A DNA stretch of 64,000 bases from Microbulbifer variabilis (GCF_020524905.1 NZ_JAIVKI010000014.1:1-64000), one strand, 5' to 3'. Shown: positions 6,584 through 18,151, numbered from the stretch's first letter. The notes: a model not told the origin generated them from the letters alone. Program-made: numbers and translations.

Positions 6584-8959
6584 TTAGCGCAGACTAGCGT
6601 TATATTTTTGTTCTAATTTACCGACCACCGCATCCAAGGCGGCATTGATTTCTTCGTCATTAAGGGTGCGCGACGAATGCTGAAACGTCAAGCCCAAAGC
6701 GACACTTTTTCTATTTAAATCAATACCTTTGCCCTGGTAGACGTCAAATATCTTGAGGTCAGTCAAGGTTTCACCGGCAGCTTCGGTGGCGGCCTCCACC
6801 AGGCTGGCGGCGGGAACGTCCGCATCGATCAACAGGGCCAGGTCGCGGCGCACTTCCGGGAACTTGGACAGAGGGCGGAATGCCGGGGCTTTACCATCTC
6901 CGATTGCTTCCAGGCTGAGCTCGAATACGAAGGCCGGCTTGGCCAAATCCAGCTTCTTCTGCAGCTGCGGGTGCAGGGCACCGATAACCCCTACTTCGCG
7001 GTCGCCACGCAGTATTTTGGCGGTTTGGCCGGGGTGCAACGCTGGGTGTTGGCCGGCAACAAAGCGGAATTCATCGGCAACGCCGGTGCGGGCCAGCAGG
7101 GCTTCCACGTCGGCTTTCACATCGAAGAAATCCACGCTGTCTTTGCTACCAGTCCAGTTTTCCGCAAAACGGTTACCGTAGGCGAGACCGGCGATCATCT
7201 GTTCCTGGTGCAGCTCCGCGCCAGGTACGAAGCGCAGGCCGGTTTCGAACAGGCGCACGCGGTTTTGCTGGCGATTGAGGTTGTACTGCAAGGCCTTGCA
7301 CAGTCCGGGCAATAAAGTGGTGCGCATCACGGCCAGCTCGGCGCTGATCGGGTTCTGCAGGGCCACCGGATCCGCTTCCGGGTCAAACAGGGCAGCGCTG
7401 TCACTATCGATAAAGCTGAAAGTGATCGCTTCGTAGTAACCGCGACTCAGCAGGGTCTGCTCCAGGCTGTCCTGGGCAATGGTGCTCTCCGGGCGCGGGT
7501 CAATTTCCAGTTCGGCGGTAAAGCTCTCGCTGGGAATGCGGTTGTAGCCGTAAATACGGGCCAGCTCTTCCAGCAGGTCGGCTTCGATGGCGATATCGAA
7601 ACGGAAACTGGGGGCGAGGAAAGTCCAGCCTTCGGCATTTTGATCAATCTTTTCCAGGCCCAGACGGGTGAGGATATCAATGATCTCGTCATCGGCCAGC
7701 TGAATACCCAAGCCCTGCTCTACCCGTGCACGGCGCAGAGTGATATGGCGCTCAGCGGGCATGGTTTCGATCAGTTCACGCAGATGTACCGGGCCGGGCT
7801 CGCCGCCGACAATATCCAGCAACAGCTGAGTAGCGCGCTCTACGGCTTTCTCCTGCAGGCGGTAGTCTACGCCACGCTCAAAACGGTGGGAGGAGTCGGT
7901 GTGCAAACCATAGGAACGGGCCTTACCGGCAATCGCCAGCGGGCTGAAAAAGGCACTCTCCAAGAAGATATGCTGGGTACCTTCGGTAACGGAGGAATCC
8001 AGGCCGCCCATAATACCGGCCATCGCCAGGGGTTTCTCTTCGTCGGCAATGACCAGGGTACCTTCCTGCAGCTTCACTTCCTGGCCATCCAGTAAAGTCA
8101 GCTCTTCACCGTGCTCGGCCATACGCACTTTGATACCGCCGGAGAGCTTCTCCAGGTCGAAAGCGTGCATGGGCTGGCCGAGTTCCAGCAATACGTAGTT
8201 GGTAACGTCTACGACCGGATCGATACTGCGCAGGCCGCTACGGCGCAGGCGCTCCTTCATCCACAGGGGCGTTTGGGCTTTGATATCGATATTGCGGATA
8301 ATCCGGCCTACATAACGAGGGCAGGCGGCTTCGGCCAGTAGCGTTACCGGCAGGCTTTCGTCGATCTGCTGGGGTACCGGGGCAATTTCCGGGCCCTGAA
8401 CGCTACAACGGTTCAGTACACCTACTTCGCGGGCAATACCGGCAACACCAAGGCAGTCGGAGCGGTTTGGGGTCAGATCCACTTCGATGGTCTCGTCGTC
8501 CAATTGCAGGTATTCGCGCAGATCGGCACCGGTGGGTGCGTCTTCCGGCAGCTCCCAAATACCGTCATTATCTTCGCCCAGCTCCAGTTCAGTCTGTGCG
8601 CAGAGCATGCCGAAGCTCTCGACACCGCGCAGCTTGGCTTTCTTGATTTTAAAATCGCCCGGCAGCTTGGCGCCTACCAGGGCAAAAGGAATTTTGATTC
8701 CAACACGCGCGTTGGGAGCGCCGCACACCACTTGCATTTCACCGTCGGGGTGACCGGCCACTTTACAGACACGCAGCTTGTCGGCATCCGGGTGCTGTTC
8801 ACAGGCGATAATCTCACCGACAACCACTCCGGAAAAATCACCCGCTACTTTCTCTATGCCATCCACTTCCAGGCCGGCCATGGTGATTTGATCGGCCAGT
8901 TCCTGTGTGGTGAGTCCCGGGATTACCCATTCCCGCAACCAGGAGTTGCTGATTTTCAT
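6584..8959 (-). CDS. pheT: Phenylalanine-tRNA ligase beta subunit
   Basis: 791 residues, the usual size of bacterial PheT. Domains in order: N-terminal EMAP-type tRNA-binding fold (about 39-150, CEQHPDADKLRVC), B3/B4 editing region (210-380, SHRFERGVDY), B5 domain (about 400-475), catalytic-like core (480-690) and C-terminal FDX-ACB anticodon-binding domain (FPEVRRDLALLID, about 700-791). With PheS it forms the alpha2-beta2 enzyme that charges tRNA-Phe. It follows pheS after 131 bases. Part of the thrS-infC-rpmI-rplT-pheS-pheT-ihfA series. Confidence 0.98.
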   Translation of the reverse strand: MKISNSWLREWVIPGLTTQELADQITMAGLEVDGIEKVAGDFSGVVVGEIIACEQHPDADKLRVCKVAGHPDGEMQVVCGAPNARVGIKIPFALVGAKLPGDFKIKKAKLRGVESFGMLCAQTELELGEDNDGIWELPEDAPTGADLREYLQLDDETIEVDLTPNRSDCLGVAGIAREVGVLNRCSVQGPEIAPVPQQIDESLPVTLLAEAACPRYVGRIIRNIDIKAQTPLWMKERLRRSGLRSIDPVVDVTNYVLLELGQPMHAFDLEKLSGGIKVRMAEHGEELTLLDGQEVKLQEGTLVIADEEKPLAMAGIMGGLDSSVTEGTQHIFLESAFFSPLAIAGKARSYGLHTDSSHRFERGVDYRLQEKAVERATQLLLDIVGGEPGPVHLRELIETMPAERHITLRRARVEQGLGIQLADDEIIDILTRLGLEKIDQNAEGWTFLAPSFRFDIAIEADLLEELARIYGYNRIPSESFTAELEIDPRPESTIAQDSLEQTLLSRGYYEAITFSFIDSDSAALFDPEADPVALQNPISAELAVMRTTLLPGLCKALQYNLNRQQNRVRLFETGLRFVPGAELHQEQMIAGLAYGNRFAENWTGSKDSVDFFDVKADVEALLARTGVADEFRFVAGQHPALHPGQTAKILRGDREVGVIGALHPQLQKKLDLAKPAFVFELSLEAIGDGKAPAFRPLSKFPEVRRDLALLIDADVPAASLVEAATEAAGETLTDLKIFDVYQGKGIDLNRKSVALGLTFQHSSRTLNDEEINAALDAVVGKLEQKYNASLR

Positions 8960-9090
8960 AGTTGATCTCTTTCTGTATTCCGTCAGCGCAGCTCTGTGCG
9001 CATTTCGCCCGGGGTATTTATTTCGCCGCCCGGGCCTTCACAATTCGATTGCTACTGCGAACAGCCGCGGCTATTCGTGCTTTCTCTTGG

Positions 9091-10277
<1,187 letters not shown>

Positions 10278-10308
10278 AAGTATTCAGTTTTACAACTGAA
10301 GTGACAGC

Positions 10309-10668
10309 TTACGCTGCCAGGGCTGCCTTAGCTTTTTCAACTACGGCAGCAAAAGCGGCTTTATCGTAAACAGCCAGATCAGCCAGTACACGGCGATCCA
10401 GTGCGATATCCGCTTTCTTCAGACCTGCGATCAGGCGGCTGTAGCTCAGGCCTTCTGCACGAGACTGGGCGTTAATACGGGTAATCCACAGAGCGCGGAA
10501 GTTACGCTTCTTAACGCGACGGTCACGGTATGCGTACTGACCAGCTTTAATTACTGCCTGCTTGGCAACACGGAATACGCGAGAACGCGCACCATAGTAA
10601 CCTTTAGCCTGCTTCAGAATCTTCTTGTGACGACGACGCGCCTCTACACCACGTTTTACACGGGCCAT
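10309..10668 (-). CDS. rplT: 50S ribosomal protein L20
   Basis: 119 residues, begins [24 protein letters not shown], the highly basic N-terminal extension that binds 23S rRNA and is needed for 50S assembly. C-terminal globular part with [15 protein letters not shown]. It lies 35 bases after rpmI. In E. coli L20 represses rpmI-rplT translation by binding the leader; the 146-base infC-rpmI gap here has two small hairpins that could play that role. Confidence 0.98.
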   Translation of the reverse strand: MARVKRGVEARRRHKKILKQAKGYYGARSRVFRVAKQAVIKAGQYAYRDRRVKKRNFRALWITRINAQSRAEGLSYSRLIAGLKKADIALDRRVLADLAVYDKAAFAAVVEKAKAALAA

Positions 10669-10703
10669 AACTTATCCTCTTAAACCTTTGCGATTTGGGC
10701 CAA

Positions 10704-10898
10704 TTACTTGGCGCGCAGCATACGATCGACCAGACCGGCATCAGACTTGTTCATAGTCTGGGTGCCACGCAGCTGACGCTTACGCTTGGTGGTCATCTTG
10801 GTGAGGATGTGGCTCTTGTTAGCGTGCTTGTGCTTGTAGCCCGCAGCCGTCTTCTTGAAGCGCTTGGCAGCGCCACTATGAGTCTTTGCTTTCGGCAT
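10704..10898 (-). CDS. rpmI: 50S ribosomal protein L35
   Basis: 64 residues from ATG 10898 ([20 protein letters not shown]), with ribosome site TTGGAGT; an in-frame TTG four codons upstream overlaps that site and is rejected. A small basic protein of the large subunit. The infC-rpmI-rplT order is the classic one. Confidence 0.97.
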   Translation of the reverse strand: MPKAKTHSGAAKRFKKTAAGYKHKHANKSHILTKMTTKRKRQLRGTQTMNKSDAGLVDRMLRAK

Positions 10899-11044
10899 TT
10901 TGTACTCCAAAGTGAATATTCGCCTGTAAAACAGGCACCTTTAGTAATTACCGACAACCGGGGTTATCGGCACTGTGAGAGTGAGGAGGCAGCCGTCGCC
11001 CAATCACTTCTCAAAGGAGATCCCGGGAATCACTTCCCCAAACC

Positions 11045-11584
11045 TCACTTTTTCTTTTTGCTGGGAGCAAGAACCATCAGCATCTGGCGACCTTCCATTT
11101 TTGGTCTTTGCTCTACAATGGCCAGCTCTTCCAGGTCTTTTTCAATGCGCTGCATCATTTCCATGCCCAGCTCCTGGTGAGCCATTTCACGACCACGGAA
11201 GCGCAGGGATACTTTGGCTTTGTCACCCGCTTCAAGGAAGCGGATGAGGTTGCGCAGCTTGATCTGGTAGTCACCGATATCGGTGCCAGGGCGGAATTTC
11301 ATTTCCTTGATCTGCTGCTGCTTCTGCTTCTTCTTGGCCGCATTCTTGGCTTTCTTGGCCTCGAATACGTGCTTGCCGTAGTCCATGATCTTACAGACTA
11401 TCGGCGTGGAGTCCGAGGCAATTTCAACGAGATCCAAGCTGGCTTTCTGTGCAGCTTCCAGCGCTTCATCCAGGGAGACAATGCCTACCTGTTCGCCATC
11501 AGCGCCTATCAGGCGGATTTCTGATGCTTCAATCTGATCGTTTATGCGGGCCTTTTTGGACCGTCCCTTAGTGTCTCGTTTAAT
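11045..11584 (-). CDS. infC: Translation initiation factor IF-3 (ATT start)
   Basis: 179 residues when read from ATT at 11584 ([18 protein letters not shown]), with GGGAG nine bases upstream. The first in-frame ATG (11437) would remove most of the N-terminal domain, including [19 protein letters not shown], so ATT is the start. IF-3 binds 30S, prevents early 50S joining and rejects rare start codons; the AUU start lets it repress its own synthesis, as in E. coli. The N domain is about 1-80, the Lys-rich linker about 80-95, and the C domain ends PSKKKK. It lies 27 bases after thrS. Confidence 0.97.
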   Translation of the reverse strand: MKRDTKGRSKKARINDQIEASEIRLIGADGEQVGIVSLDEALEAAQKASLDLVEIASDSTPIVCKIMDYGKHVFEAKKAKNAAKKKQKQQQIKEMKFRPGTDIGDYQIKLRNLIRFLEAGDKAKVSLRFRGREMAHQELGMEMMQRIEKDLEELAIVEQRPKMEGRQMLMVLAPSKKKK

Positions 11585-11611
11585 AGCTGTGGTCTCCCAG
11601 TTGCCAAGTTG

Positions 11612-13540
11612 TTATGCATTATCTTCGGACAAACGGCCGCGGCGACTGACGTCCTGCTGGAGAACCTCAAGGAAAGACTCATAGGTCATACTTCCCAGGT
11701 CCTCACCGCTGCGGGTGCGCACGGCAACCGTCTGGCTCTCTACTTCCTTATCGCCAATGACCAGCAGATAAGGGACACGCTGAAGTGTGTGCTCGCGGAT
11801 TTTAAAGCCGATCTTCTCGTTTCTCAAGTCAGCACTGGCGCGGTATTCAAGGGCGCCGAGGCGAGCCTCAAGATCGCGACAATAATCCGCCTGACGATCG
11901 GTGATATTCATGATCGCCACCTGCTGTGGCGCCAGCCAGGTGGGGAACGCGCCTTCATAGTGCTCGATCAGAATTCCGATAAAGCGCTCGAAGGAACCCA
12001 GGGCTGCGCGGTGCAACATGACCGGGGACTGACGCGAGCCATCTTCGGCAACATATTGCGCATCCAGACGACCCGGCATAGAGAAATCCACCTGAATAGT
12101 ACCGCACTGCCATACACGGCCAAGGCAGTCTTTCAGGGAAAATTCGATCTTGGGTCCGTAGAAGGCACCTTCACCAGGCAACTCTTCCCAGGGCAGGCCC
12201 GCGGCATCCAATGCATCCGCCAGAGCTTTTTCTGCCTTGTCCCAGCTTTCATCGGAACCTACACGCTTTTCCGGGCGAGTGGAGAGGCGGTAAATAACAT
12301 CATTAAAGCCGAAGTCTTTGTACACGGAGTGCAACAGATCCATAAAGTCAGACACTTCCGACTGGATCTGGCCTTCGCTACAGAAAATATGCCCATCATC
12401 CTGCACAAAACCGCGTACGCGCATCAGACCGTGCAGGGAACCGGAGGGCTCGCTACGGTGGCAGGAACCAAACTCCGCCAGGCGCAGTGGCAGGTCTCGA
12501 TAACTGCGCAAACCTTGATTAAATACCTGTACGTGACAGGGGCAGTTCATCGGCTTGATAGCAAACTGGCGCTCTTCACTGGTGAGCGTAAACATATCAT
12601 CGGCAAATTTGTCCGCATGGCCGGACTTACGCCACAGACTGAAATCCACCAGCTGCGGGGTTTTGATTTCTTTGTAACCAAATTCACGCTGACGGCGACG
12701 CATGTACTGCTCGACAGTGCTGTAAATCGTCCAGCCGTTTGGATGCCAGAACACCATGCCTGGCGCCTCTTCCTGGATATGGAAGAGATCATATTTTTTG
12801 GCCAGTTTGCGGTGGTCGCGCTTCTCTGCTTCTTCGATACGATGCAGGTAAGCTTTTAATTCTTTCTTGTTGGCCCAGGCAGTGCCGTAAACGCGGGTCA
12901 ACATCTCGTTATTGGAGTCTCCGCGCCAGTAGGCGCCGGCTACCTTGGTCAGTTTGAAAGCCTTCAAACTGCCGGTAGAGGGCACGTGAGGACCACGGCA
13001 TAGATCTTCAAAATCGCCCTGGCGATACAAAGAAATATCTTCATCGCTGGGGATACTGTCGATAATCTCGGCCTTGTACTCTTCACCCATATCGCGGAAG
13101 TATTGCACCGCCTCTTTACGGGGCATCAGTCGGCGGCTGACCGTAATATCTTCTTTGGCCAGCACTTCCATACGCTCTTCGATCTTTTCCAGGTCTTCCG
13201 GCGTAAATTGGCGCTCGTAGGCAAAATCGTAATAGAAGCCATCTTCGATAACCGGGCCAATAGTAACTTGGGCCGTCGGGTACAGCTGCTTAACCGCTTG
13301 CGCCAGCAAGTGTGCGGCGGAGTGACGAATGACTTCCAGACCTTCGGGCTGACGGTCGGTGATGATGGCCAGATTGGCATCTCGGTCGATGATATAGCTG
13401 GTATCAACCTCTTTGCCATCAACTACGCCAGCAAGTGCAGCCTTGGCCAAGCCGGGACCGATATCTGCGGCAACGTCATGCACGGAAACCGGAGCGGAAA
13501 ATTCTCGACGAGAACCATCGGGGAGAGTAACAACGAGCAT
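11612..13540 (-). CDS. thrS: Threonine-tRNA ligase
   Basis: 642 residues. Domains: TGS (1-61, [13 protein letters not shown]), editing domain with [13 protein letters not shown] (about 73-86) and the later Cys/His of [10 protein letters not shown], class II catalytic core with the zinc-binding [10 protein letters not shown] segment and motif 2 [17 protein letters not shown], then the C-terminal anticodon domain (about 540-642). Charges tRNA-Thr and edits Ser-tRNA-Thr. It lies between tRNA-Val upstream and infC downstream. A hairpin in its leader may serve autoregulation. Confidence 0.98.
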   Translation of the reverse strand: MLVVTLPDGSRREFSAPVSVHDVAADIGPGLAKAALAGVVDGKEVDTSYIIDRDANLAIITDRQPEGLEVIRHSAAHLLAQAVKQLYPTAQVTIGPVIEDGFYYDFAYERQFTPEDLEKIEERMEVLAKEDITVSRRLMPRKEAVQYFRDMGEEYKAEIIDSIPSDEDISLYRQGDFEDLCRGPHVPSTGSLKAFKLTKVAGAYWRGDSNNEMLTRVYGTAWANKKELKAYLHRIEEAEKRDHRKLAKKYDLFHIQEEAPGMVFWHPNGWTIYSTVEQYMRRRQREFGYKEIKTPQLVDFSLWRKSGHADKFADDMFTLTSEERQFAIKPMNCPCHVQVFNQGLRSYRDLPLRLAEFGSCHRSEPSGSLHGLMRVRGFVQDDGHIFCSEGQIQSEVSDFMDLLHSVYKDFGFNDVIYRLSTRPEKRVGSDESWDKAEKALADALDAAGLPWEELPGEGAFYGPKIEFSLKDCLGRVWQCGTIQVDFSMPGRLDAQYVAEDGSRQSPVMLHRAALGSFERFIGILIEHYEGAFPTWLAPQQVAIMNITDRQADYCRDLEARLGALEYRASADLRNEKIGFKIREHTLQRVPYLLVIGDKEVESQTVAVRTRSGEDLGSMTYESFLEVLQQDVSRRGRLSEDNA

Positions 13541-13591
13541 TGTTTGTCCTTTCTCTCAGTGGCGATCCCTACCAAAGACCGCATGAAACTA

Positions 13592-13611
13592 TCCATGAAG
13601 TCATTCATGGA
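13592..13611 (-). promoter_or_regulatory. Leader hairpin before thrS
   Basis: TCCATGAA-GTCA-TTCATGGA, 52 bases upstream of the thrS start. In E. coli ThrS represses its own mRNA by binding tRNA-like stems in the leader. The role here is only suggested by position; no ACC/GGT-type anticodon loop is seen. Confidence 0.35.
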
Positions 13612-13646
13612 ACTATTGATTCGGGAGGCGTAACCACCCTTAAAGA

Positions 13647-13723
<77 letters not shown>

Positions 13724-13872
13724 AAAACTCTGCAGCGGGGGAACCCAGTGCTGCGAAGAGCGCGAACTTTAGCACCACTTTTCAGTGTTTTCAACAACTT
13801 ACTGAACTTTTGCAGGAATTTTTTTAAGCCATTGTGACTGCGGGGCGACCGATAAAGCCGCCCCCTGCTCGA

Positions 13873-15879
13873 CTATTCCACTTCTTTCAGGCGGGCAATC
13901 TCATCACGCAACTTCGCTGCAGATTCAAATTCCAGATTTTTGGCGTGCTCATACATCTGATTTTCCAGCTCCGCAATTCGCGCCCAGCGCTGCTTGTCCG
14001 ATAGTGGCTTGGCATCAACCTTATAGGCACCCTTCCCTTCGGCCACCTTGCGCTTACTTTTGGGTACACCCGGAGCCACAGCCCCCTCAAGAATATCAAC
14101 AACGCTTTTGCGAATGCCTTTTGGCGTAATGCCATGTTCCTTGTTGAAGGCAAGCTGCTTCTCACGACGGCGCCGGGTTTCCTCAAGCGCACGCTCCATG
14201 GAGCCGGTTACTTTGTCCGCATACAAGATGGCTCGCCCCTCAAGGTTGCGCGCCGCACGACCAATTGTCTGAATCAGAGAACGATCAGAACGCAGGAAGC
14301 CTTCTTTGTCGGCATCGAAGATGGCCACCAGTGACACCTCCGGCATATCCAAACCCTCACGCAGCAAGTTAATACCGACTAGCACGTCAAACTCGCCGAT
14401 GCGAAGATCCCGGATAATTTCTACCCGCTCAACAGTATCGATGTCGGAATGAAGGTAGCGCACCCGCACGCCATTCTCTGCCAGGTATTCAGTCAGGTCC
14501 TCTGCCATCCGCTTTGTCAGCACGGTAATCAGCACTCGCTGATCCGCTTCCACGCAGCGATGAATCTCAGAAAGCGCATCGTCTACCTGAGTCTGGGCCG
14601 GGCGTATTTCCACTTCCGGGTCAACAAGCCCTGTAGGCCGCACCACCTGCTCAACCACCTGCCCCGCGTGATCAGCTTCGTAGGGTCCCGGTGTCGCTGA
14701 AACAAATACCGTTTGCGGTGCCAGATGCTCCCACTCTTCAAACTTGAGCGGGCGGTTATCCAGAGCGGAAGGCAGACGGAAACCATACTCCACCAGGGTC
14801 TCTTTGCGCGAGCGATCCCCGCGGTACATCCCCCCAATTTGCGGCACGGTTACATGACTCTCATCGATAAACAGCAGCGCATCGTTCGGCAGGTAGTCAA
14901 ACAGCGTGGGGGGCGGTTGACCTGCATCACGACCGGATAAGTAACGGGAATAATTCTCTACGCCATTGCAGTAGCCCAGCTCCTGCATCATCTCCAAATC
15001 ATATCGAGTACGCTGATCCAGTCTTTGCGCCTCCAGCAACTTGTTATTACTTCGCAGCTGCTCCAGTCGCACCCGCAGCTCTTCTTTGATTTCGTCAATA
15101 GCGCTGACAATGGTCTCGCGTGGAGTTACGTAGTGACTCTTTGGAAAGATAGTGACCCGGGGAACCTTCTTAAGCTGCTCGCCAGTAAGGGGGTCGAACA
15201 AGGTGATCTCTTCAATTTCCTCATCAAAAAGAGATAGGCGCACTGCCTCCATATCGGAGTCAGCCGGATAGATATCGATAATATCGCCGCGCACACGATA
15301 GGTCGCACGACGGAAGTCGGCATCATTGCGCGTATATTGCAGCTCTGCCAGCCTGCGTAAAATTGTGCGCTGGTCCACCAGGTCGCCACGATCCAAGTGC
15401 AACACCATTTTTAGGTATTTATCGGGATCTCCCAGGCCATAAATAGCCGATACCGTCGCAACGACTACAACATCACGCCGCTCTATCAGTGCCTTTGTAG
15501 CAGATAGACGCATCTGTTCAATGTGCTCGTTTACCGATGCGTCTTTCTCAATAAAAGTATCTGAAGAGGGAACATATGCTTCAGGCTGATAGTAGTCGTA
15601 ATAAGAAACGAAGTACTCGACGGCATTCTTTGGGAAAAATTCTTTGAACTCCCCATAGAGCTGAGCAGCCAACGTTTTGTTGTGCGCCATCACTATAGCC
15701 GGGCGCTGTAGGCGCTCGATAATGTTCGCCATAGTGAAGGTCTTACCCGAACCCGTAACTCCCAGCAGCGTTTGATGGCTCAAACCATCATTTATACCTT
15801 CGGATAATTTGTCGATCGCCAGCGGCTGATCCCCGGCCGGCTGATACTTAGATTCCACCTTAAAAGGCCGCGACTCCAT
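13873..15879 (-). CDS. uvrB: UvrABC system protein B
   Basis: 668 residues from ATG 15879 ([19 protein letters not shown]) with GGGGGAAG upstream; the frame extends 50 codons further but that part does not look like UvrB. Walker [11 protein letters not shown] (about 39-48), the DNA-gripping beta-hairpin ([12 protein letters not shown]), helicase motifs ([14 protein letters not shown]) and the C-terminal UVR domain (about 630-665, [25 protein letters not shown]) are present. UvrB verifies damage and loads UvrC in nucleotide excision repair. It is transcribed away from the tRNA-Asn promoter. Confidence 0.98.
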   Translation of the reverse strand: MESRPFKVESKYQPAGDQPLAIDKLSEGINDGLSHQTLLGVTGSGKTFTMANIIERLQRPAIVMAHNKTLAAQLYGEFKEFFPKNAVEYFVSYYDYYQPEAYVPSSDTFIEKDASVNEHIEQMRLSATKALIERRDVVVVATVSAIYGLGDPDKYLKMVLHLDRGDLVDQRTILRRLAELQYTRNDADFRRATYRVRGDIIDIYPADSDMEAVRLSLFDEEIEEITLFDPLTGEQLKKVPRVTIFPKSHYVTPRETIVSAIDEIKEELRVRLEQLRSNNKLLEAQRLDQRTRYDLEMMQELGYCNGVENYSRYLSGRDAGQPPPTLFDYLPNDALLFIDESHVTVPQIGGMYRGDRSRKETLVEYGFRLPSALDNRPLKFEEWEHLAPQTVFVSATPGPYEADHAGQVVEQVVRPTGLVDPEVEIRPAQTQVDDALSEIHRCVEADQRVLITVLTKRMAEDLTEYLAENGVRVRYLHSDIDTVERVEIIRDLRIGEFDVLVGINLLREGLDMPEVSLVAIFDADKEGFLRSDRSLIQTIGRAARNLEGRAILYADKVTGSMERALEETRRRREKQLAFNKEHGITPKGIRKSVVDILEGAVAPGVPKSKRKVAEGKGAYKVDAKPLSDKQRWARIAELENQMYEHAKNLEFESAAKLRDEIARLKEVE

Positions 15880-16057
15880 ACACTTCCCCCAACCAGTCAA
15901 TCGTTCATGCAACACCGGATTGTAGGCTGTCGTCATACCACCCTCAAATACAGGAGAATAGCGTCCTACCTTATCCACATCAGGCCTGAGGCGTTTTGCT
16001 CGTAGGCCAAATAAATAATTTCCTGACAAATCAAATAGTTAAAGATCAAAAAAGGGG

Positions 16058-16084
16058 TTGACCTGGTCAGAAGTGCTCTATAAT
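16058..16084 (+). promoter_or_regulatory. Promoter of the tRNA-Asn genes
   Basis: TTGACC at 16058-16063 and TATAAT at 16079-16084 (15-bp gap; 17 bp if TAATAT is used), followed by a GC-rich discriminator ACGCGCC typical of growth-rate-controlled stable RNA promoters. Confidence 0.8.
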
Positions 16085-16120
16085 ATACGCGCCATCTCAA
16101 CGGCACAGCCGAAAAGATAT

Positions 16121-16196
16121 TCCGCCTTAGCTCAGTTGGTAGAGCAAATGACTGTTAATCATTGGGTCGCTGGTTCGAGCCCAGCAGGCGGAGCCA
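16121..16196 (+). tRNA. tRNA-Asn (GTT), copy 1
   Basis: 76 bases with CCA. Acceptor TCCGCCT/AGGCGGA, anticodon stem AATGA/TCATT, loop CTGTTAA. Its 3' part plus three flanking bases (16150-16199) is repeated perfectly at 51672-51721, the right end of the prophage. Confidence 0.96.
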
Positions 16197-16199
16197 AAT
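16150..16199 (+). repeat. attL: tRNA-Asn 3' end (50-bp copy)
   Basis: From GACTGTTAATC in the anticodon arm through CCA and AAT; identical over 50 bases to 51672-51721. A 33-bp part of the same core also occurs at the end of tRNA-Asn copy 2. Confidence 0.8.
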
Positions 16200-16201
16200 T
16201 C

Positions 16202-16232
16202 AAAGGCGCAGAGTCGATAATTCTGCGCCTTT
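16202..16232 (+). terminator. Hairpin between the two tRNA-Asn genes
   Basis: AAAGGCGCAGA pairs with TCTGCGCCTTT around a 9-base loop; only a short T run follows. It may act as a weak terminator or as a processing stem between the tRNAs. Confidence 0.5.
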
Positions 16233-16242
16233 AAAACCAAAT

Positions 16243-16318
16243 TCCGCCTTAGCTCAGTTGGTAGAGCAGTTGACTGTTAATCAACCTGTCGCTGGTTCGA
16301 GCCCAGCAGGCGGAGCCA
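16243..16318 (+). tRNA. tRNA-Asn (GTT), copy 2
   Basis: 76 bases with CCA. It differs from copy 1 mainly in the anticodon stem (GTTGA/TCAAC) and variable region (CCTGTC). Its last 30 bases and three following bases also match the attR copy. It is either the second gene of a host tandem, with the prophage inserted at its 3' end, or a tRNA carried by the prophage if copy 1 is the target. Confidence 0.95.
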
Positions 16319-16488
16319 AAAAAGCCTTGTAAATCAATGAATTACAAGGAGTCGCAAAGCGGCCACAAAGGGCGACATCAAGCAATTTGGTGTTGCCTTT
16401 TTTGTTTTCCGCCTCGGGCAAGCATCAGTCCTCTTACAACAAGCACATTAGTTCCAATTGCTTTTGAAGTCGCCTTTTTCCTCCAAGG

Positions 16489-16506
16489 TGTCAACCAAGT
16501 GTCAAC
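16489..16506 (+). repeat. Paired TGTCAAC sites, left arm
   Basis: TGTCAAC at 16489-16495 and 16500-16506, 11 bases apart; the same pair with the same spacing and orientation lies just after the integrase gene. Likely arm-type binding sites of the prophage integrase. Confidence 0.65.
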
Positions 16507-16569
16507 GCAAATTCAGAAGTCTAACTTTGATGCTTTGCTTTCTATCTGCACAGGCAAGCAAGACCGACA

Positions 16570-16902
16570 TCAATGATTCTCAAGCAGATTGCGTAATTTC
16601 CGCAAGATACTGGAAAGACCAAGCTGCGCTTCCGGGCTGAGTTCCAAGTGGCTTCCTGGGGTTAGCGCCAGAGAAAGGAAGTCGAGCTGGTGAATAGCCT
16701 CATCAATGCTGTCCATTATTTGTAGGTACGCAGGGTGATGACCAACCTGGGCCCCCTCCTCATGTAAAAAGCATAAGACTTCGCGATCTGGGCCAAGCAT
16801 GGTGAGACCATCACCCTCGGTGTAGTGGGCGTATTGGCTATCGGAGATTTGGAAGTGGTGTTCTGGAAGAGCGGACTGGGACTTTTGTGCGTGTGCGGTC
16901 AT
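16570..16902 (-). CDS. Hypothetical prophage-end protein
   Basis: 110 residues, acidic, begins MTAHAQKSQSALPEHHFQIS, with an excellent ribosome site (AGGAGGT, five bases before ATG). No membrane segment, no known motif. The predicted helices in the C-terminal half (residues 60-110) contain many Leu and Glu. It stands alone between attL and a long non-coding stretch. I do not recognise it; position suggests a gene expressed from the lysogen. Confidence 0.65.
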   Translation of the reverse strand: MTAHAQKSQSALPEHHFQISDSQYAHYTEGDGLTMLGPDREVLCFLHEEGAQVGHHPAYLQIMDSIDEAIHQLDFLSLALTPGSHLELSPEAQLGLSSILRKLRNLLENH

Positions 16903-17845
16903 AGCGACCTCCTGTGTGATTGTTTTTAGTTTTGAGGCTGCCAGATAACTGGCGGCCGGGCGTCAACTAGAGCTCACACAGAGACTCTGGGCGGTATTCC
17001 CCTAACGGGTCTTATATTCCACGCCTCTCCACCCAGCCATAGCGGTGCATTATGCCCAAATTTTGGGCACAAAAAAACCGCAGGGGTTTCGGGTGCGGTG
17101 GACCGCTGTGTGAATTCTAGTGGCTCAGAATTTAACTACATGTTGAAATGCAGTCAAGTGATACCGGGCAACAAAGAGCAACAATGAACAGTGGTGCGAG
17201 ACACAAGACCCCCTGCTAAGACGGATTAATAGAGGCACAGGAAGCACGAAGGAACTCTTCACAAAGCTTCGAAAGCTTTCAATTTGTGAAATTCACACCG
17301 ACCCAAAACCCCGCACCAGCTCAGGCCCTGGCCGCTATTGTCATTTCTTCAACCAAAAGAATGCCCAAAACCGGCAGGCGTGGGGAGGAGTGACCGGCGC
17401 GTTTTTTGCAGTATGTTTTTTGACCGGACTGACCTACCCCTCCTAGGAAACTAAAGGGTAAGAGAAAGATTCTCAGATTTTATAGCCGGAAAGTCCTATG
17501 AATGGTTTTGAAATCTAGTGGTTAACAACATTTGGAGAGAACTAGCAAGAATCACATTCGATCAACACTCAGGGGTGTTATCTAATTTGAATTCGAAAGC
17601 GGGTTTAACAGGAAGGCAAAGACCAAGGTGGAGAGATGGGAAGCCATAAAAGATGCTTAGGGCTTCACTCCCAAAAATTTATTCTCTACTCTTAGTCCCT
17701 GAATCAACAATTACTTTCCTGCATTCAGTTTATTGAAAAAAAATAATCGAATAACTCCCGACCAAAACCTACGTTTGTTTAGGGGAAACAGTGGTATATG
17801 ATTGGCGCAAAACCCAATTAGGAAACCCCAGCGCAAGGATAAAAA
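16903..17845. other. Non-coding stretch inside prophage left end
   Basis: No convincing gene in 943 bases. It holds a perfect palindrome TGCCCAAA-T-TTTGGGCA (17053-17069), a minus-strand terminator (17071-17099) and an inverted repeat TTCACAAA/TTTGTGAA (17258-17290). A plus-strand frame ending near 17446 reads NRQAWGGVTGAFFAVC and could be the tail of a decayed gene. The last 150 bases are AT-rich and should contain the promoter of the toxin gene. Confidence 0.5.
17071..17099 (-). terminator. Rho-independent terminator, minus strand
   Basis: ACCGCA/TGCGGT stem around an 11-base loop, followed on the minus strand by seven T. It would stop leftward transcription leaving the tail operon side. 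Confidence 0.65.
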
Positions 17846-18151
17846 ATGGATTTTGAATGGGATGAAGTTAAGAATTCAGTAAACAAGCAAAAACATAATA
17901 TTGATTTTGCAGATGCAGTTCACGTGTTTATCGATGACAGAAGGATATATCGAAAAGATACTCGAAAGGATTACGGGGAAGAACGATACCAAACTATAGG
18001 AATGACTAGATTTGGAATTCTTATGGTTGTTTATACATTTAGAGATAACAATGGAATTACTCGCCTAATAAGTGCCAGGAAGGCAAATAGGCGTGAAAGA
18101 AGCTCATACGAACTAGGTATACTTAAACCATTCGAGGACTCTTGGAAATGA
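17846..18151 (+). CDS. brnT: BrnT-family ribonuclease toxin
   Basis: 101 residues with the whole BrnT pattern: N-terminal FEWDEVKNSVNKQKHNIDFADA, central ERYQTIGMTRFGILMVVYTFRD, and C-terminal ISARKANRRERSSYE carrying the conserved Arg/Glu residues of this RelE-like RNase. It has a AAGGAT ribosome site. The following frame starts within its stop codon (ATGA), so toxin and partner are coupled, toxin first as in known brnTA operons. The region is clearly AT-richer than the tail genes nearby, in keeping with recent acquisition. Confidence 0.92.
   Translation: MDFEWDEVKNSVNKQKHNIDFADAVHVFIDDRRIYRKDTRKDYGEERYQTIGMTRFGILMVVYTFRDNNGITRLISARKANRRERSSYELGILKPFEDSWK

Noticed and set aside
7640-8965. 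Several plus-strand frames over 75 residues within pheT
   Set aside because: Antisense shadows of a GC-rich conserved gene; the minus-strand frame explains the whole region.
16337-16640. Plus-strand open frames beside attL
   Set aside because: They cross the integrase arm sites and the opposite-strand gene, lack ribosome sites and look like chance frames.
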